This document shows positions 1-8,367 of a stretch of DNA of 64,000 nt, piece by piece. Position 1 is the stretch's first letter; each line of letters begins with the position of its first letter. Under the pieces are notes generated by a model. It was not told the origin of the DNA, did no database searches, and saw nothing but the letters and a program-made list of their open reading frames with translations. The DNA is taken from NCBI GenBank assembly GCA_938011325.1, contig CALLUD010000006.1, forward strand, positions 496,001 through 560,000, read 5' to 3'. The position numbers and the translations under genes are program-made. Source of the stretch: an uncultured Spartobacteria bacterium. GTDB taxonomy: Bacteria; Verrucomicrobiota; Verrucomicrobiia; Chthoniobacterales; JAATET01.

Positions 1-1945
1 TCATCATGTTGCTCCGCTGCGCCCAGCGAATGAGGTCGTAGATCTTGTTGAAAAGCGGGTTCGAGCACTGGAACGTCCCCACCGCACGCGCGGTCGAGTG
101 CACGACCTCGCCCTGAATCGTCTCCACGGTCGGCAACGTGCTGTCGCCCGGCGCCGGATACCGCTCCACCTGAAAGTAGCGGCTGCTGTGGTAATAGAAT
201 TGCGGCGACCAGCTCTCCGACTCGCCGCCCCCCTTCAACGTGTATTGCCACCACGCCGGGAGCGGCGGATCGCTGTCCTGAGTCACGCTGGATCGGTCCA
301 CCCTGCCATTTGGAGAAACGCTCTCCGCCGGAATGATCCGCACGTAGGAACCCGCCGGTCCGCGAACCCGGAGCTTCGGCATCATGGAGGCATTCTGCCC
401 GAGGTCGTAAACCGTCGTGTTGGCCGACAACGTCGTGGTGCGAACAGGATCAAACACGTCGAACCGCCCCAGCGGCGGCGCGGCGCAGGACAATCCCTTC
501 AGCGCTCCTCCCGGTCCCGTCGTGACGACCGCGGGCGTCCAGCGCGAATTTGCGAATCCCGGCTGCGCCCAGCCCGGCGTCTCGAGACGCGCATCGTAGT
601 CCTCGCCCGCATACAGATTCTCAAACGTGATGGCGCCCGGTCCCGTCTGCCAGGTTCCATCGCTGACCACGGTTTCCGTGGAGCCATCTTCGTATTCGAG
701 CTCGAGTCGCACGATCGCGCGCAGCGGCCCAAACGACTGTTGGAACTTCACATACCGGCCGTAGCCCGGCCCGATGTGATACATGCTGTTGCCGAGAATG
801 AGCCCGAGCGCGTTCGAGCCGGGCTGGAGTTGGGCGGTGATGTCCCGCGTATCGTAGAGACAGGTCTTTTTGTAGGCCGACCAGCCGGGCGACAGGTAGT
901 CGGTGCCGTGCTTCGAGCCGTTGACGAAGAGCTCGTATTGCCCCAGCCCGCACACGTGCGCCGTGGCGCGTTTCAACCCCGGCTTGACGACAAATTCCGT
1001 TCGCAGCCGTCGCCCGTAATCGCAGCCGACAAACCCCGCGCCGTCCGTGAGACCCGCCGCGCCCCAACCGGAATTCTCGATGGAATCCAAGTGGGAGACC
1101 GGCGCGTCCAACGCCACATTCACCCCGTCGCTCACCACCTCGAGCTGGCTCAGCGCGAACGTGTAATTGTTTCCGGCGTTGTTGCGATAGAGCCGGGTGG
1201 CCGTCACCCGCACGTAGCGACCGGCGACTCCATCTGCCTCCAGGGAAACCGGAAAACAGCCGGGGTTGACCACATTGGAGGCGGTGTGATCCGCGACCGT
1301 CGTCGCGGAAGCGAAGGCGGGATCGTTTGAAACCTCCACCCGGTATCGAACCGGAAAGCCGTAGCCGGCGAGCCCCTGATGCCATTTCGGATGCAGGACA
1401 ATGCGGTCCAGCGATCGCGTGGAGCCGAGGTCGACCTGCACCCACTTCGTGACATCCGCGGTAGCGCTGGTTTGAGCATGGTAGCCGATGCTTTTCCGCT
1501 GACGTCCCATGATCCATTGCGCCTGCCAGTCACCGGGATTTAGAATTCCCATGGTCCAGCTCGCGGGCGCGCTCCAGGCGGAAGGTTGCCCGTCCTTGTC
1601 CCAAACGCGCACCTTCCAAAAGACCTTCTGCGAAGACCGTAACGCCGCCCCGCCGTAGACCACCCGCTGGTCTTCGGAGGCAACCTTCCCGCTGTCCCAC
1701 AAATCTCCGGCATTTGACGAAAGGACTTCGGGAGACGAAGCCACGACGACCTGCCAAGCCGTCTGGTGTTGCCCGCGCACCGGGGAGTTCAAGGTCCAGG
1801 AAAGCCTCGGAGCCGGGACATCGATCCCCAGCGGCTCCTCCCGATACTCGCATTGAAGGTTGGCGGGCTCCATTGCCCCAAGGGCGCAAACCTGGGCTGC
1901 AACAATCAGGAGCAGCCCCGCTCTAAGCAGGAAGGAAAGTCTCAA
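1..1945 (-). CDS. Secreted alpha-L-rhamnosidase, GH78 family (C-terminus outside window)
   Basis: Hydrolyses terminal alpha-L-rhamnose from glycans outside the cytoplasm. The reading frame runs off the left edge with about 648 codons visible. From the TTG at 1945 it starts with a signal peptide (Arg2, Arg8, then a Leu/Val-rich core). Next comes the fibronectin-like strand typical of GH78 N-termini (LQCEYREEPLGIDVPAPRLSW around residues 30-50, shown here only as the family landmark), an inserted F5/8 type C-like sugar-binding domain around 150-260 (WVQVDLGS, RYVRVTATRL), and the rhamnosidase N-terminal domain (LGQYELFVNG, LSPGWSAYKK). The (alpha/alpha)6 catalytic barrel would lie beyond position 1. 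TTG is chosen because the only nearby ATG (1873) would delete the signal peptide. An AraC-type gene is divergent, suggesting sugar-responsive control. Family call strong; substrate inferred. Confidence 0.9.
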   Translation of the reverse strand, partial: MRLSFLLRAGLLLIVAAQVCALGAMEPANLQCEYREEPLGIDVPAPRLSWTLNSPVRGQHQTAWQVVVASSPEVLSSNAGDLWDSGKVASEDQRVVYGGAALRSSQKVFWKVRVWDKDGQPSAWSAPASWTMGILNPGDWQAQWIMGRQRKSIGYHAQTSATADVTKWVQVDLGSTRSLDRIVLHPKWHQGLAGYGFPVRYRVEVSNDPAFASATTVADHTASNVVNPGCFPVSLEADGVAGRYVRVTATRLYRNNAGNNYTFALSQLEVVSDGVNVALDAPVSHLDSIENSGWGAAGLTDGAGFVGCDYGRRLRTEFVVKPGLKRATAHVCGLGQYELFVNGSKHGTDYLSPGWSAYKKTCLYDTRDITAQLQPGSNALGLILGNSMYHIGPGYGRYVKFQQSFGPLRAIVRLELEYEDGSTETVVSDGTWQTGPGAITFENLYAGEDYDARLETPGWAQPGFANSRWTPAVVTTGPGGALKGLSCAAPPLGRFDVFDPVRTTTLSANTTVYDLGQNASMMPKLRVRGPAGSYVRIIPAESVSPNGRVDRSSVTQDSDPPLPAWWQYTLKGGGESESWSPQFYYHSSRYFQVERYPAPGDSTLPTVETIQGEVVHSTARAVGTFQCSNPLFNKIYDLIRWAQRSNMM

Positions 1946-1996
1946 AAACAAAAGAAAGTTGGGGTCAGCCGTCCCGACATGGACGCGCCAAACACA

Positions 1997-2047
1997 ATAC
2001 AATCAAAATTAAAAAAAGATTGTCAAAGATTTCGCAATTTGTAGATT
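1997..2047. promoter_or_regulatory. AT-rich divergent promoter region between rhamnosidase and AraC-type gene
   Basis: The 172-base gap between the two divergent genes is strikingly AT-rich. On the plus strand TTGTCA (2020-2025), a 16-base spacer and TAGATT (2042-2047) form a plausible promoter for the AraC-type gene. On the minus strand TTGACA (2026-2021) and TTGTAT (2002-1997), 18 bases apart, form one for the rhamnosidase. The two -35 boxes overlap almost completely, so the promoters would be back to back. Motif matches are by eye and the minus-strand -10 is weak. Confidence 0.4.
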
Positions 2048-2117
2048 CCTAACCATCCAGCCTCCCTTGGAGCGATTCTTCGCGATTCGCCTTCGGAATC
2101 CGAACGGAATCCAACAA

Positions 2118-3044
2118 ATGAACACACACCCCAATAGAACAACAGATTGGCATCATTATCTCCCAGCCCCTGATCCCACCACTCGAAGTTTCTTTTACCT
2201 GACCAGCGCGGGACGCTGCACCGTTCAGCCACACGACCCGTATCCCAAGGAGCCACACCCGCGGCTTTACCACTTTTCCTGGAGCGAGGGTCGCGTCCTG
2301 CCGGAGTTTCTTCTGCTTCTGGTCACGCAGGGACGCGGCTTTTTCGAGTCCGAGCGAGGGAGCCGCATGCGGGTCTCCGCCGGGCAGGTTCTGATGCTTC
2401 CCCCGAACCGCTGGCATCGTTACCGGCCGGATCCCGAGGTCGGCTGGACGGAGAAATGGCTGCATTTCGACGGAGCCATCGCGCACCAGCTTTTTGCGGA
2501 GGAATGGATGCAATCGGTCGGCCCTGTGGTCACGCTGCGAAATTTCCGCTCGATGGAGGTTCGTCTCGATCGGCTCATGCAGACCATTCAGGAGAACCTC
2601 GATGCGAGTTCCTCGTTCTTTGCTGTGGAGGCGCTCGGGGTCGTCGCAGCGGTGATGCGCGAGGCTTCCAAATCCTCCCGGGCGGCCCGGCTCGACAAGA
2701 AAGCCGCCGATTCCGTGGTGGCTGCGGCCATTGACTACATCTGGACGCGCGGTCGCAACGTCCTTGGCGTGCCCGAGGTCGCCGACGCGCTCGGGCTGTC
2801 CCGCCGGACGCTCGAGCGCCACATGCTCACCGTGCGCGGACACAGCGTTCTCGACGAGATCATCGACTGCCGCTTTTCGCGCGCGGAGCGCCTGCTCCGT
2901 TCGACGAATCTGCCGCTCAAGGTCATCGTGTCGCTGTCCGGTTTCGGAAGTCTGGAAAACATGCGACAGGTTTTTGTCGCCAAGACCAGGCTGTCGCCGA
3001 GTGGCTATCGTCAGCTTCACGGTCGGGTTCCCGTTCGTTCGTAA
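2118..3044 (+). CDS. AraC-family transcriptional regulator
   Basis: Likely activates or represses sugar-use genes on binding a carbohydrate. The N-terminal half looks like a cupin sensor domain (LLLVTQGRGFFES, GQVLMLPPNRWHRY). The C-terminal ~100 residues form the double helix-turn-helix of the AraC/XylS family (VPEVADALGLSRRTLERH, then PLKVIVSLSGFGSLENMRQVF). The ATG at 2118 gives 308 residues; a TTG 51 bases upstream is open but adds a non-family leader. It is divergent from the GH78 gene across a short AT-rich spacer, so that gene is the obvious candidate target. Family call firm; ligand and target inferred. Confidence 0.9.
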   Translation: MNTHPNRTTDWHHYLPAPDPTTRSFFYLTSAGRCTVQPHDPYPKEPHPRLYHFSWSEGRVLPEFLLLLVTQGRGFFESERGSRMRVSAGQVLMLPPNRWHRYRPDPEVGWTEKWLHFDGAIAHQLFAEEWMQSVGPVVTLRNFRSMEVRLDRLMQTIQENLDASSSFFAVEALGVVAAVMREASKSSRAARLDKKAADSVVAAAIDYIWTRGRNVLGVPEVADALGLSRRTLERHMLTVRGHSVLDEIIDCRFSRAERLLRSTNLPLKVIVSLSGFGSLENMRQVFVAKTRLSPSGYRQLHGRVPVRS

Positions 3045-3056
3045 TTTGCGGAAATT

Positions 3057-3092
3057 CGAAGGGGCGCCTTCCCCGCTGGGAGCGCCCCTTCG
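3057..3092. terminator. Hairpin between convergent genes (terminator-like)
   Basis: A perfect 11-base inverted repeat (3057-3067 with 3082-3092, arms CGAAGGGGCGC / GCGCCCCTTCG) with a 14-base loop lies 12 bases past the AraC stop and 46 bases from the stop of the convergent PEP-CTERM gene. It could serve both strands. No clear U-tract follows on either side, so a classic intrinsic terminator is not proved. Confidence 0.55.
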
Positions 3093-3138
3093 CCTCGGGA
3101 GAGACTGTCTTGTTCCCCCTCCCCGAGAGTGATGAAAC

Positions 3139-3855
3139 TCAGGCCGTGAGCGACGCGCGGCGGGAGCGCAGGCGCTGCACCAGCACCAGACCGATCAACC
3201 CGGCGAGACACATGCCATACACCTCCGGTTCAGGCACCGCGACCGCTTCCAAACGGACGTTGTCGAAGTCGGCCTGGATCGTTCCGGCCGCAACCGAGGA
3301 AAGAACGATCGTGAGGTTGCCGCTGACCGAGGCACCCGTCGCGAAGCTGATCGTGTAGTCTTCCCACGTGTTCTGGAGGGCCGGCAGCCCGCCACCGGTG
3401 GCAAGGACGGTGCCGGTATGGTCGTTCCCGTTCACGAGCGAAATCGTCCCTGGCGTATTGATGCGATCCGCGCGGGAGCCGATGGCAACCGTCAGCGTGT
3501 AGAGCGTGTTGGGCTCCAGCGAGCCGACCGTCTGATACACGCCGCTGATCCCGCCGGGATTCTCCGCGAAGGTGTTGACATACATGAACTGGTTGCCTTC
3601 CGCGGGGAATGCGAGCGGGTTGTTGACCGAGAACTGGGAGCCGTTGGGGTTCTGCGATCCGATATCCGAACCGCCAACCCGGTTGTAGGCGGTCCATCCG
3701 GTCGGGACAGACTGAACGACACCGCCAACGGGGGCGACATCATCCTCGAAGCTGAAGTTGACGACATTGATCGACAGCGCGGACGCCGACGAGACGGTGC
3801 CCATCACCGCGACGGCAAGCGCGGCCATGGATTTGTGGAATTTCAGGAGATTCAT
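3139..3855 (-). CDS. PEP-CTERM sorting-signal secreted protein
   Basis: A 238-residue secreted protein. It has an N-terminal signal peptide (Ala/Val-rich, ending near SSASA), a beta-rich central region that starts INVVNFSFEDD and resembles carbohydrate-binding jelly-roll modules, and a classic PEP-CTERM tail: VPEPE, a hydrophobic helix, then an Arg-rich end (RLRSRRA). Such tails are processed by an exosortase during export to the surface. The start at 3855 is preferred because the longer frame back to 3921 adds a polar extension before the signal peptide. No exosortase gene is in the window. Sorting class is clear; role of the mature protein is unknown. Confidence 0.88.
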   Translation of the reverse strand: MNLLKFHKSMAALAVAVMGTVSSASALSINVVNFSFEDDVAPVGGVVQSVPTGWTAYNRVGGSDIGSQNPNGSQFSVNNPLAFPAEGNQFMYVNTFAENPGGISGVYQTVGSLEPNTLYTLTVAIGSRADRINTPGTISLVNGNDHTGTVLATGGGLPALQNTWEDYTISFATGASVSGNLTIVLSSVAAGTIQADFDNVRLEAVAVPEPEVYGMCLAGLIGLVLVQRLRSRRASLTA

Positions 3856-4028
3856 TTGGGTGGGATTGTCTATTGGGATTGCTGTGGATCCCGGGCCGTG
3901 CCCGCGATCGAACATTCCCAAGCTAACAGTCGCCCTCCGACGCCCTCAACAAGGGCAGTCCCACAAGTTACGACATGCCGCGACACCGCGACGGCTGTGA
4001 CCGGCGGCCGCCGCCGATGCCGGAAAAA

Positions 4029-4661
4029 TCAGGCTGCGATGCGGTCCGGCGGAACTTCGATCTCCTGGAACCGGAACCGCTCGTGGTATTTGCCGCGGTT
4101 GTATTTGCGACAGCACTTCAGGCACGCCACGCGCGACTTCACGCGATGGACGCGCGCCATCAGCGTGCCGCACTCCGGGCATTGATAAAAGAAACGCCGC
4201 GTCATCCTCCGCGCTTTGAATGGCAGCTCGTGACAACGCTTCTCGTCGGGAATGCCGAGATCCGCGCACGCCTGCGCCCACTCCGGGCCGTGAGCCGCGA
4301 CGCGACGCCGACCCGCGCGAGCCTGCGCAACGAGATGCGCCAGCTCGTGACGCAGCGTCCGCTGCACCTCGGCCGCCGAGACTTCGATCAACTTCGGATT
4401 AAGAATCACGCGCTTCGTGCGATAGCACGCCACACCGGCGGTCGTGCGCATGCGCGGATTCCACGCCACCGTCACGACCTTCGCGAGGCGGTGACATCCC
4501 ACCTTCTTCAACAGCACCCGCGCAACCTCTTCGAGAATTGGATCCCGCCGAAGTCCATTCGCCGAGGTGCGAGGCGGCGTTGCCTTTTTCGGCAGATCGT
4601 CAAGCTGCCTCAAAAGGTTGCGTCCGAAATTCAGGACCAGTTGGCGTGGGGCGGGACTCAT
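4029..4661 (-). CDS. SprT-like zinc metalloprotease-fold protein
   Basis: 210 residues with the zincin motif HELAH at 105-109, a third potential ligand in HGPEW (His124) and a C-terminal zinc ribbon (Cys161, Cys164, Cys180, Cys183). This is the architecture of SprT/SprT-like proteins; relatives include the eukaryotic DNA-protein crosslink protease Spartan, but the bacterial role is poorly defined. Its ATG overlaps the stop of the upstream cysteine desulfurase (ATGA, 4658-4661), so translation is probably coupled. Last gene of the minus-strand run galK-cysE-desulfurase-sprT. Confidence 0.87.
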   Translation of the reverse strand: MSPAPRQLVLNFGRNLLRQLDDLPKKATPPRTSANGLRRDPILEEVARVLLKKVGCHRLAKVVTVAWNPRMRTTAGVACYRTKRVILNPKLIEVSAAEVQRTLRHELAHLVAQARAGRRRVAAHGPEWAQACADLGIPDEKRCHELPFKARRMTRRFFYQCPECGTLMARVHRVKSRVACLKCCRKYNRGKYHERFRFQEIEVPPDRIAA

Positions 4662-5806
4662 GATTCGACGATAGCGCTCTGACGATCCAGCACTCGGGCC
4701 AAACCTGCAATCGCAGAATCAATTTCCTGCTCGGTTGTTTGCCGTCCCAGAGAAAATCTTACCGTCGCTTGAGCGATCTCAGGTTTCACACCCATTGCTA
4801 CCAGCACGTGAGACGGCTGGATGGAGCCCACCATGCACGCGGATCCGCTCGACACCGACACCCCTTCCACGTCGAGCCCGATCAGAAGCGTTTCCCCGTC
4901 CATTCCGGGAAAGCTGACGTTTAAGGTGTTTGAAATCAATTTGTTGCGATCTCCGTTGCGGATGGCGTCCGGCCATTTTGCCTCGATGCCCCGCCAGAGT
5001 GCCTCGCGAAGCGCCGCCTGGCGCACCTGCTCGCGCTCCAGATCCTCCAACACCCACTCTGCAGCGGCTGCCATCCCGGCAATTGCGGCAACATTTTCCG
5101 TGCCCGGCCGGCGCTGGTTCTCATGGGCGCCCCCATGCAGGAGCGTCGTGAGCGGCAGTCCGGCGCGAAGGAACAGGGCGCCCGCCCCCTTTGGACCGTA
5201 AAACTTGTGCGCGGCGATCGAAATGGCGTCCACGCCCAGCTCGTGAGGCGCAACAGGCTCCTTTCCAAAGGATTGCACCATGTCGCTGTGAAACAGCACC
5301 CCTCGTTCGCGGCAGATCGCCGCAATCTCGGCGATCGGTTGCTTCACCCCGGTTTCGTTGTTGGCGGACATGATCGATACCACCGTGGTATCGCGCCGGA
5401 TCGCCGCCCGGAGCTGGTCAAGATCGACAACCCCGTCGGAATCCACCGGCAGAATCGTCGCGTCAAACTGGTGAACCCGCCGAAGATGCTCGACGGCGTG
5501 CAGCACGGCGTGGTGCTCGGTCGCCACGGTAATGACGTGCCGCCCGCGCTCCTGATGCGCCAGCGCCAGCCCAATGACCCCGAGATTGACCGACTCCGTG
5601 CCGCCGCTCGTGAAGATGATCTCGTGCGGCCGCACTTTCATGAGATCCGCGAGCCGATCCCGCGCGTCGTCGATGGCCGCACGCGCCCTCCGCCCTTGCT
5701 GATGAATGCTGGAAGCGTTCCCGAACTCCTCCTTCAGGAACGGAAGCATCGCCTCGAGGGCACGCGGCGAAAGCGGGGTCGTGGCATTGTAGTCTAGATA
5801 TGCCAT
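4658..5806 (-). CDS. Cysteine desulfurase (IscS/NifS family)
   Basis: PLP enzyme that takes sulfur from L-cysteine as a persulfide for Fe-S clusters and thiolated cofactors. 382 residues. Visible signatures: N-terminal YLDYNATTPLS, the PLP-contacting EHHA (His98-99), the PLP lysine in SIAAHKFYGPKG (Lys201) and the catalytic cysteine in SGSACMVGS (Cys324) with the PSHVL loop of class I enzymes. Its first 13 bases overlap the end of cysE, and its stop overlaps the sprT start. The pairing of cysteine synthesis (CysE) with cysteine use supports a sulfur-supply role. No IscU or SUF gene is nearby, so IscS versus NifS naming is left open. Confidence 0.95.
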   Translation of the reverse strand: MAYLDYNATTPLSPRALEAMLPFLKEEFGNASSIHQQGRRARAAIDDARDRLADLMKVRPHEIIFTSGGTESVNLGVIGLALAHQERGRHVITVATEHHAVLHAVEHLRRVHQFDATILPVDSDGVVDLDQLRAAIRRDTTVVSIMSANNETGVKQPIAEIAAICRERGVLFHSDMVQSFGKEPVAPHELGVDAISIAAHKFYGPKGAGALFLRAGLPLTTLLHGGAHENQRRPGTENVAAIAGMAAAAEWVLEDLEREQVRQAALREALWRGIEAKWPDAIRNGDRNKLISNTLNVSFPGMDGETLLIGLDVEGVSVSSGSACMVGSIQPSHVLVAMGVKPEIAQATVRFSLGRQTTEQEIDSAIAGLARVLDRQSAIVES

Positions 5807-6702
5807 TCCAGTTCCGCCGCCTGGTCGGAGCCCCGCTTCGGCAGCACCTTCAGTTGCTTTTCTTCATAAAAAACGAGGGAACGCGGAGGCACACTGTGCG
5901 TCAGGAAAACATTCGCACCAATCGTGCTTCCGGCGCCAATCACCGTATCCGCGCCCATGATCGTCGTGCCGGCATAGACGGTCACGCCGTCCTCGAGCGT
6001 CGGGTGGCGGCGCTTCCCGCGCAGTGCCTGCCCGCCGGACAGCGACCGCCCGATCAACGCCACGCCCTGATACATCTTCACGTGATTTCCAATCACGCTC
6101 GTCTCGCCAATGACGACGCCCGTGCCGTGATCGATGAAAAAGTGCGTCCCGATCTTCGCACCGGGATGAATGTCGATGCCCGTGCGCGAGTGCGCCCACT
6201 CCGTCATCATGCGCGGCAGCAGCGGCACCTCGAGCTTGTAAAGGCAATGGGCCACGCGCTGGATGGTGATCGTTTCCACAAACGGATAGGAGAGGATGAT
6301 CTCCTCGTTCGACGCCGCCGCTGGGTCGCCGCTGAACGCCGCTTCGATATCCGTTTTCAGAACCTCCCGAATCCCCGGAAGCTGCTTGAGAAACTCGATG
6401 AGAATTTCCCGGGCGCGGGATTGCGGGCACGAGGGCTCCGTCGTGCGGAGACTCTTGCAAATCTCCTCTTCCAGCCGCCCGGCCAGCGACGAGATGCGCA
6501 GCAGAGTCAGCTCCGCCAGCACGTCCGCATGAACCGGCTCCTCATCGTGAAATCCCGGGAACAGAATCTGGAGAAAGTCTTCACAGATCGACGCGACGGA
6601 GCGGGTGGACGGGAGATTGAGCCCGTCCGTGTTGTTCAAGCCTCCGACCGACTTGTAGGAAGCGAGAAGGTCGCCGACGACCTGCTTGACCGTGTTTTCC
6701 AT
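5794..6702 (-). CDS. cysE: Serine O-acetyltransferase
   Basis: Acetylates L-serine with acetyl-CoA, the committed step to cysteine. The N-terminal ~150 residues are helical as in long CysE/EpsC forms. The C-terminal part is a left-handed beta-helix of hexapeptide repeats (IHPGAKIGTHFFIDHGTGVV, then IGETSVIGN) with the active-site DHGTG histidine and a GKRRHPTLEDGV segment. The ATG at 6702 gives 302 residues; the longer frame to 6780 would run into the galK coding end. It overlaps the downstream cysteine desulfurase start by 13 bases, so the two are almost certainly co-translated. Confidence 0.95.
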   Translation of the reverse strand: MENTVKQVVGDLLASYKSVGGLNNTDGLNLPSTRSVASICEDFLQILFPGFHDEEPVHADVLAELTLLRISSLAGRLEEEICKSLRTTEPSCPQSRAREILIEFLKQLPGIREVLKTDIEAAFSGDPAAASNEEIILSYPFVETITIQRVAHCLYKLEVPLLPRMMTEWAHSRTGIDIHPGAKIGTHFFIDHGTGVVIGETSVIGNHVKMYQGVALIGRSLSGGQALRGKRRHPTLEDGVTVYAGTTIMGADTVIGAGSTIGANVFLTHSVPPRSLVFYEEKQLKVLPKRGSDQAAELEWHI

Positions 6703-6743
6703 GCGGGCAAAACGTATCGACCGCCTTGCCCGGTTGTCGAGTA

Positions 6744-7838
6744 TCAGGCTTCCGGAATCGCCCCGTCCGCGATATGGCAAAGCACCGCCCGGGTCTCGAT
6801 GCCGGTTCTCGACTTGTATTCGGAGAGAATCGCGTCTTTCACGGCGTCAACGGCTTGTGACTCTACAACGGCCACGATGGCCCCACCGAAACCGCCACCC
6901 GTCAGGCGTGCGCCATAGACGCCCTTGAGGCCCAGTGCAATGTCCACCAGCGTGTCGAGCTGGGGCGTGCTGTTCTCGAAATTCACCCGGGAACTCTCGT
7001 GCGAAACCGACACCAGGGCCCCAAAGGCCTCGGCATCACCGGCACGCAGGAATTCCACCGCCTGGAACACCCGCTCGTTCTCCCCGATCACGTGCGCGGC
7101 GCGCCGCCGGGTGAGGTCCGGAAGATCGGAAAACTCCAGTTGCTCCGAGGTCGCGTCGCGAAGCGCCGGAACCCCGAGCAATCGCGCCGCTTCGAAGCAC
7201 TGCGCGCGGCGCTCGTCGTATTCGCCGCCCGTCAATGCGTGCGGGACACCGGATTGCACGATCAGAAGGTCCGTGCCGGCCGGAAAGGGAATGCGCTCCA
7301 CGGTCTCCGCGCGGCAGTCGAGATAGATCGCGTGCTGCTTGCGCCCGAAGACCGAAGACACCTGATCGAGCAGGCCGCAACCCACGCCCACGAACTCGTT
7401 TTCCGCCTTGCGGCCCAGCTTGGCGACATCCAGCGCCGAAAGCTGAAAATCGAACAGCTTCTCGAGGAAAATCGTCGTTCCGACCTCCATTGCCGCGGAA
7501 CTCGAAAGACCGGCACCCACCGGCAGCGTGGAACTGAACTGCGCACGGAACGGCCCGATTTCAATCCCGCGCTGGCGTAACATCGCAACCACGCCCAGCG
7601 GATAATCGGTCCAGTCGCCTCTCGGACGCAATTCCTCCGATGCGGAGATCTCCACCGTGTCGAAGCCATCACTGGCGAGAACGAACCTATCCCCATCGAG
7701 CTTCTCGCCCTGAATGGTCACTCCCAGGTCGATTGCCGCAGAAAGCACGACCCCTTCGTTGTAATCGGTATGGTTGCCGAGCAGCTCCACGCGGCCCGGC
7801 GCAAATGCGCACGTCATGAACGGCGTATACAAGAACAT
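6744..7838 (-). CDS. galK: Galactokinase (GHMP kinase)
   Basis: Phosphorylates galactose at C1 for the Leloir pathway. Signature segments: APGRVELLGNHTDYNEG near the N-terminus, the GHMP ATP loop PVGAGLSSSAAMEVG, and LTGGGFGGAIVA near the C-terminus. 364 residues from the ATG at 7838, which has an AGCAGG purine run just upstream; an ATG at 7817 is an alternative. First gene of the minus-strand cluster, 41 bases before cysE; the metabolic link with cysteine genes is unclear and may be chance. No other gal genes are in the window. Related GHMP sugar kinases are possible but the N-terminal motif fits galactokinase best. Confidence 0.9.
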   Translation of the reverse strand: MFLYTPFMTCAFAPGRVELLGNHTDYNEGVVLSAAIDLGVTIQGEKLDGDRFVLASDGFDTVEISASEELRPRGDWTDYPLGVVAMLRQRGIEIGPFRAQFSSTLPVGAGLSSSAAMEVGTTIFLEKLFDFQLSALDVAKLGRKAENEFVGVGCGLLDQVSSVFGRKQHAIYLDCRAETVERIPFPAGTDLLIVQSGVPHALTGGEYDERRAQCFEAARLLGVPALRDATSEQLEFSDLPDLTRRRAAHVIGENERVFQAVEFLRAGDAEAFGALVSVSHESSRVNFENSTPQLDTLVDIALGLKGVYGARLTGGGFGGAIVAVVESQAVDAVKDAILSEYKSRTGIETRAVLCHIADGAIPEA

Positions 7839-7935
7839 TTTCCTGCTCCACGCCAAGCGCGATCCTTCAAAGGGTTATCTTTTCTTGCGATGGGACAACC
7901 ACCCTGTCAGGCTCCTACGAACCAAAGGGAAAATC

Positions 7936-8355
7936 ATGTCGGAAGCTACCACTGAACCCAACACACAGCCGTCGGATGTCGCCGGAGCCAAACTCGAAAG
8001 CGGGACGGCTCACGCCAAGGCGGCACTCGAAGAAACCACCGCAGCCGCAAAGGAGGTTTTTGAAGTCGGGAAGCAGCGGGCGCAGACGGCAATCGCCTCC
8101 GGAAAGGAACACCTGAGCAAAGCCGCGAAGGACCTCGGAGAGGCCGCCTCGGTGAAATATCAGGAAATCCGTTCCCAGGCGACCGCGAAGGCCGATGAAT
8201 ACAAGGGCAAAGCCCGCGAAGTCTTCACCGACGCCTCCGCAAAGGCCAGGAATTTCCAGAGCGATACCGAGCAATACATTCGCGACAACCCGCTTCAGGC
8301 GGTGGGCGCGGCACTCGGCATCGGCTTCATTCTTGGCCTCATCATGCGACGCTAA
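7936..8355 (+). CDS. YqjD/ElaB-like (DUF883) membrane-anchored protein
   Basis: 139 residues. A long charged, Ala/Lys/Glu-rich helical stretch (probable coiled coil, residues ~20-105) is followed by a C-terminal membrane helix with a small-residue/Gly pattern (VGAALGIGFILGLIMRR). This matches ElaB/YqjD proteins, which anchor at the inner membrane and in E. coli have been linked to ribosome binding in stationary phase. The ATG at 7936 follows an AAGGGA purine run; the longer open frame overlaps the divergent galK start. First of three clustered membrane genes like the E. coli yqjDEK order. Confidence 0.82.
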   Translation: MSEATTEPNTQPSDVAGAKLESGTAHAKAALEETTAAAKEVFEVGKQRAQTAIASGKEHLSKAAKDLGEAASVKYQEIRSQATAKADEYKGKAREVFTDASAKARNFQSDTEQYIRDNPLQAVGAALGIGFILGLIMRR

Positions 8356-8367
8356 CCCGCCTCGCTC

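Noticed and set aside
98..1330. 410-codon plus-strand frame at the left edge
   Set aside because: Antisense to the GH78 gene; Arg/Pro-rich with no motif, whereas the minus frame has clear family landmarks.
2049..3020. 323-codon minus-strand frame opposite the AraC gene
   Set aside because: Antisense shadow; the plus frame has a recognisable AraC domain.
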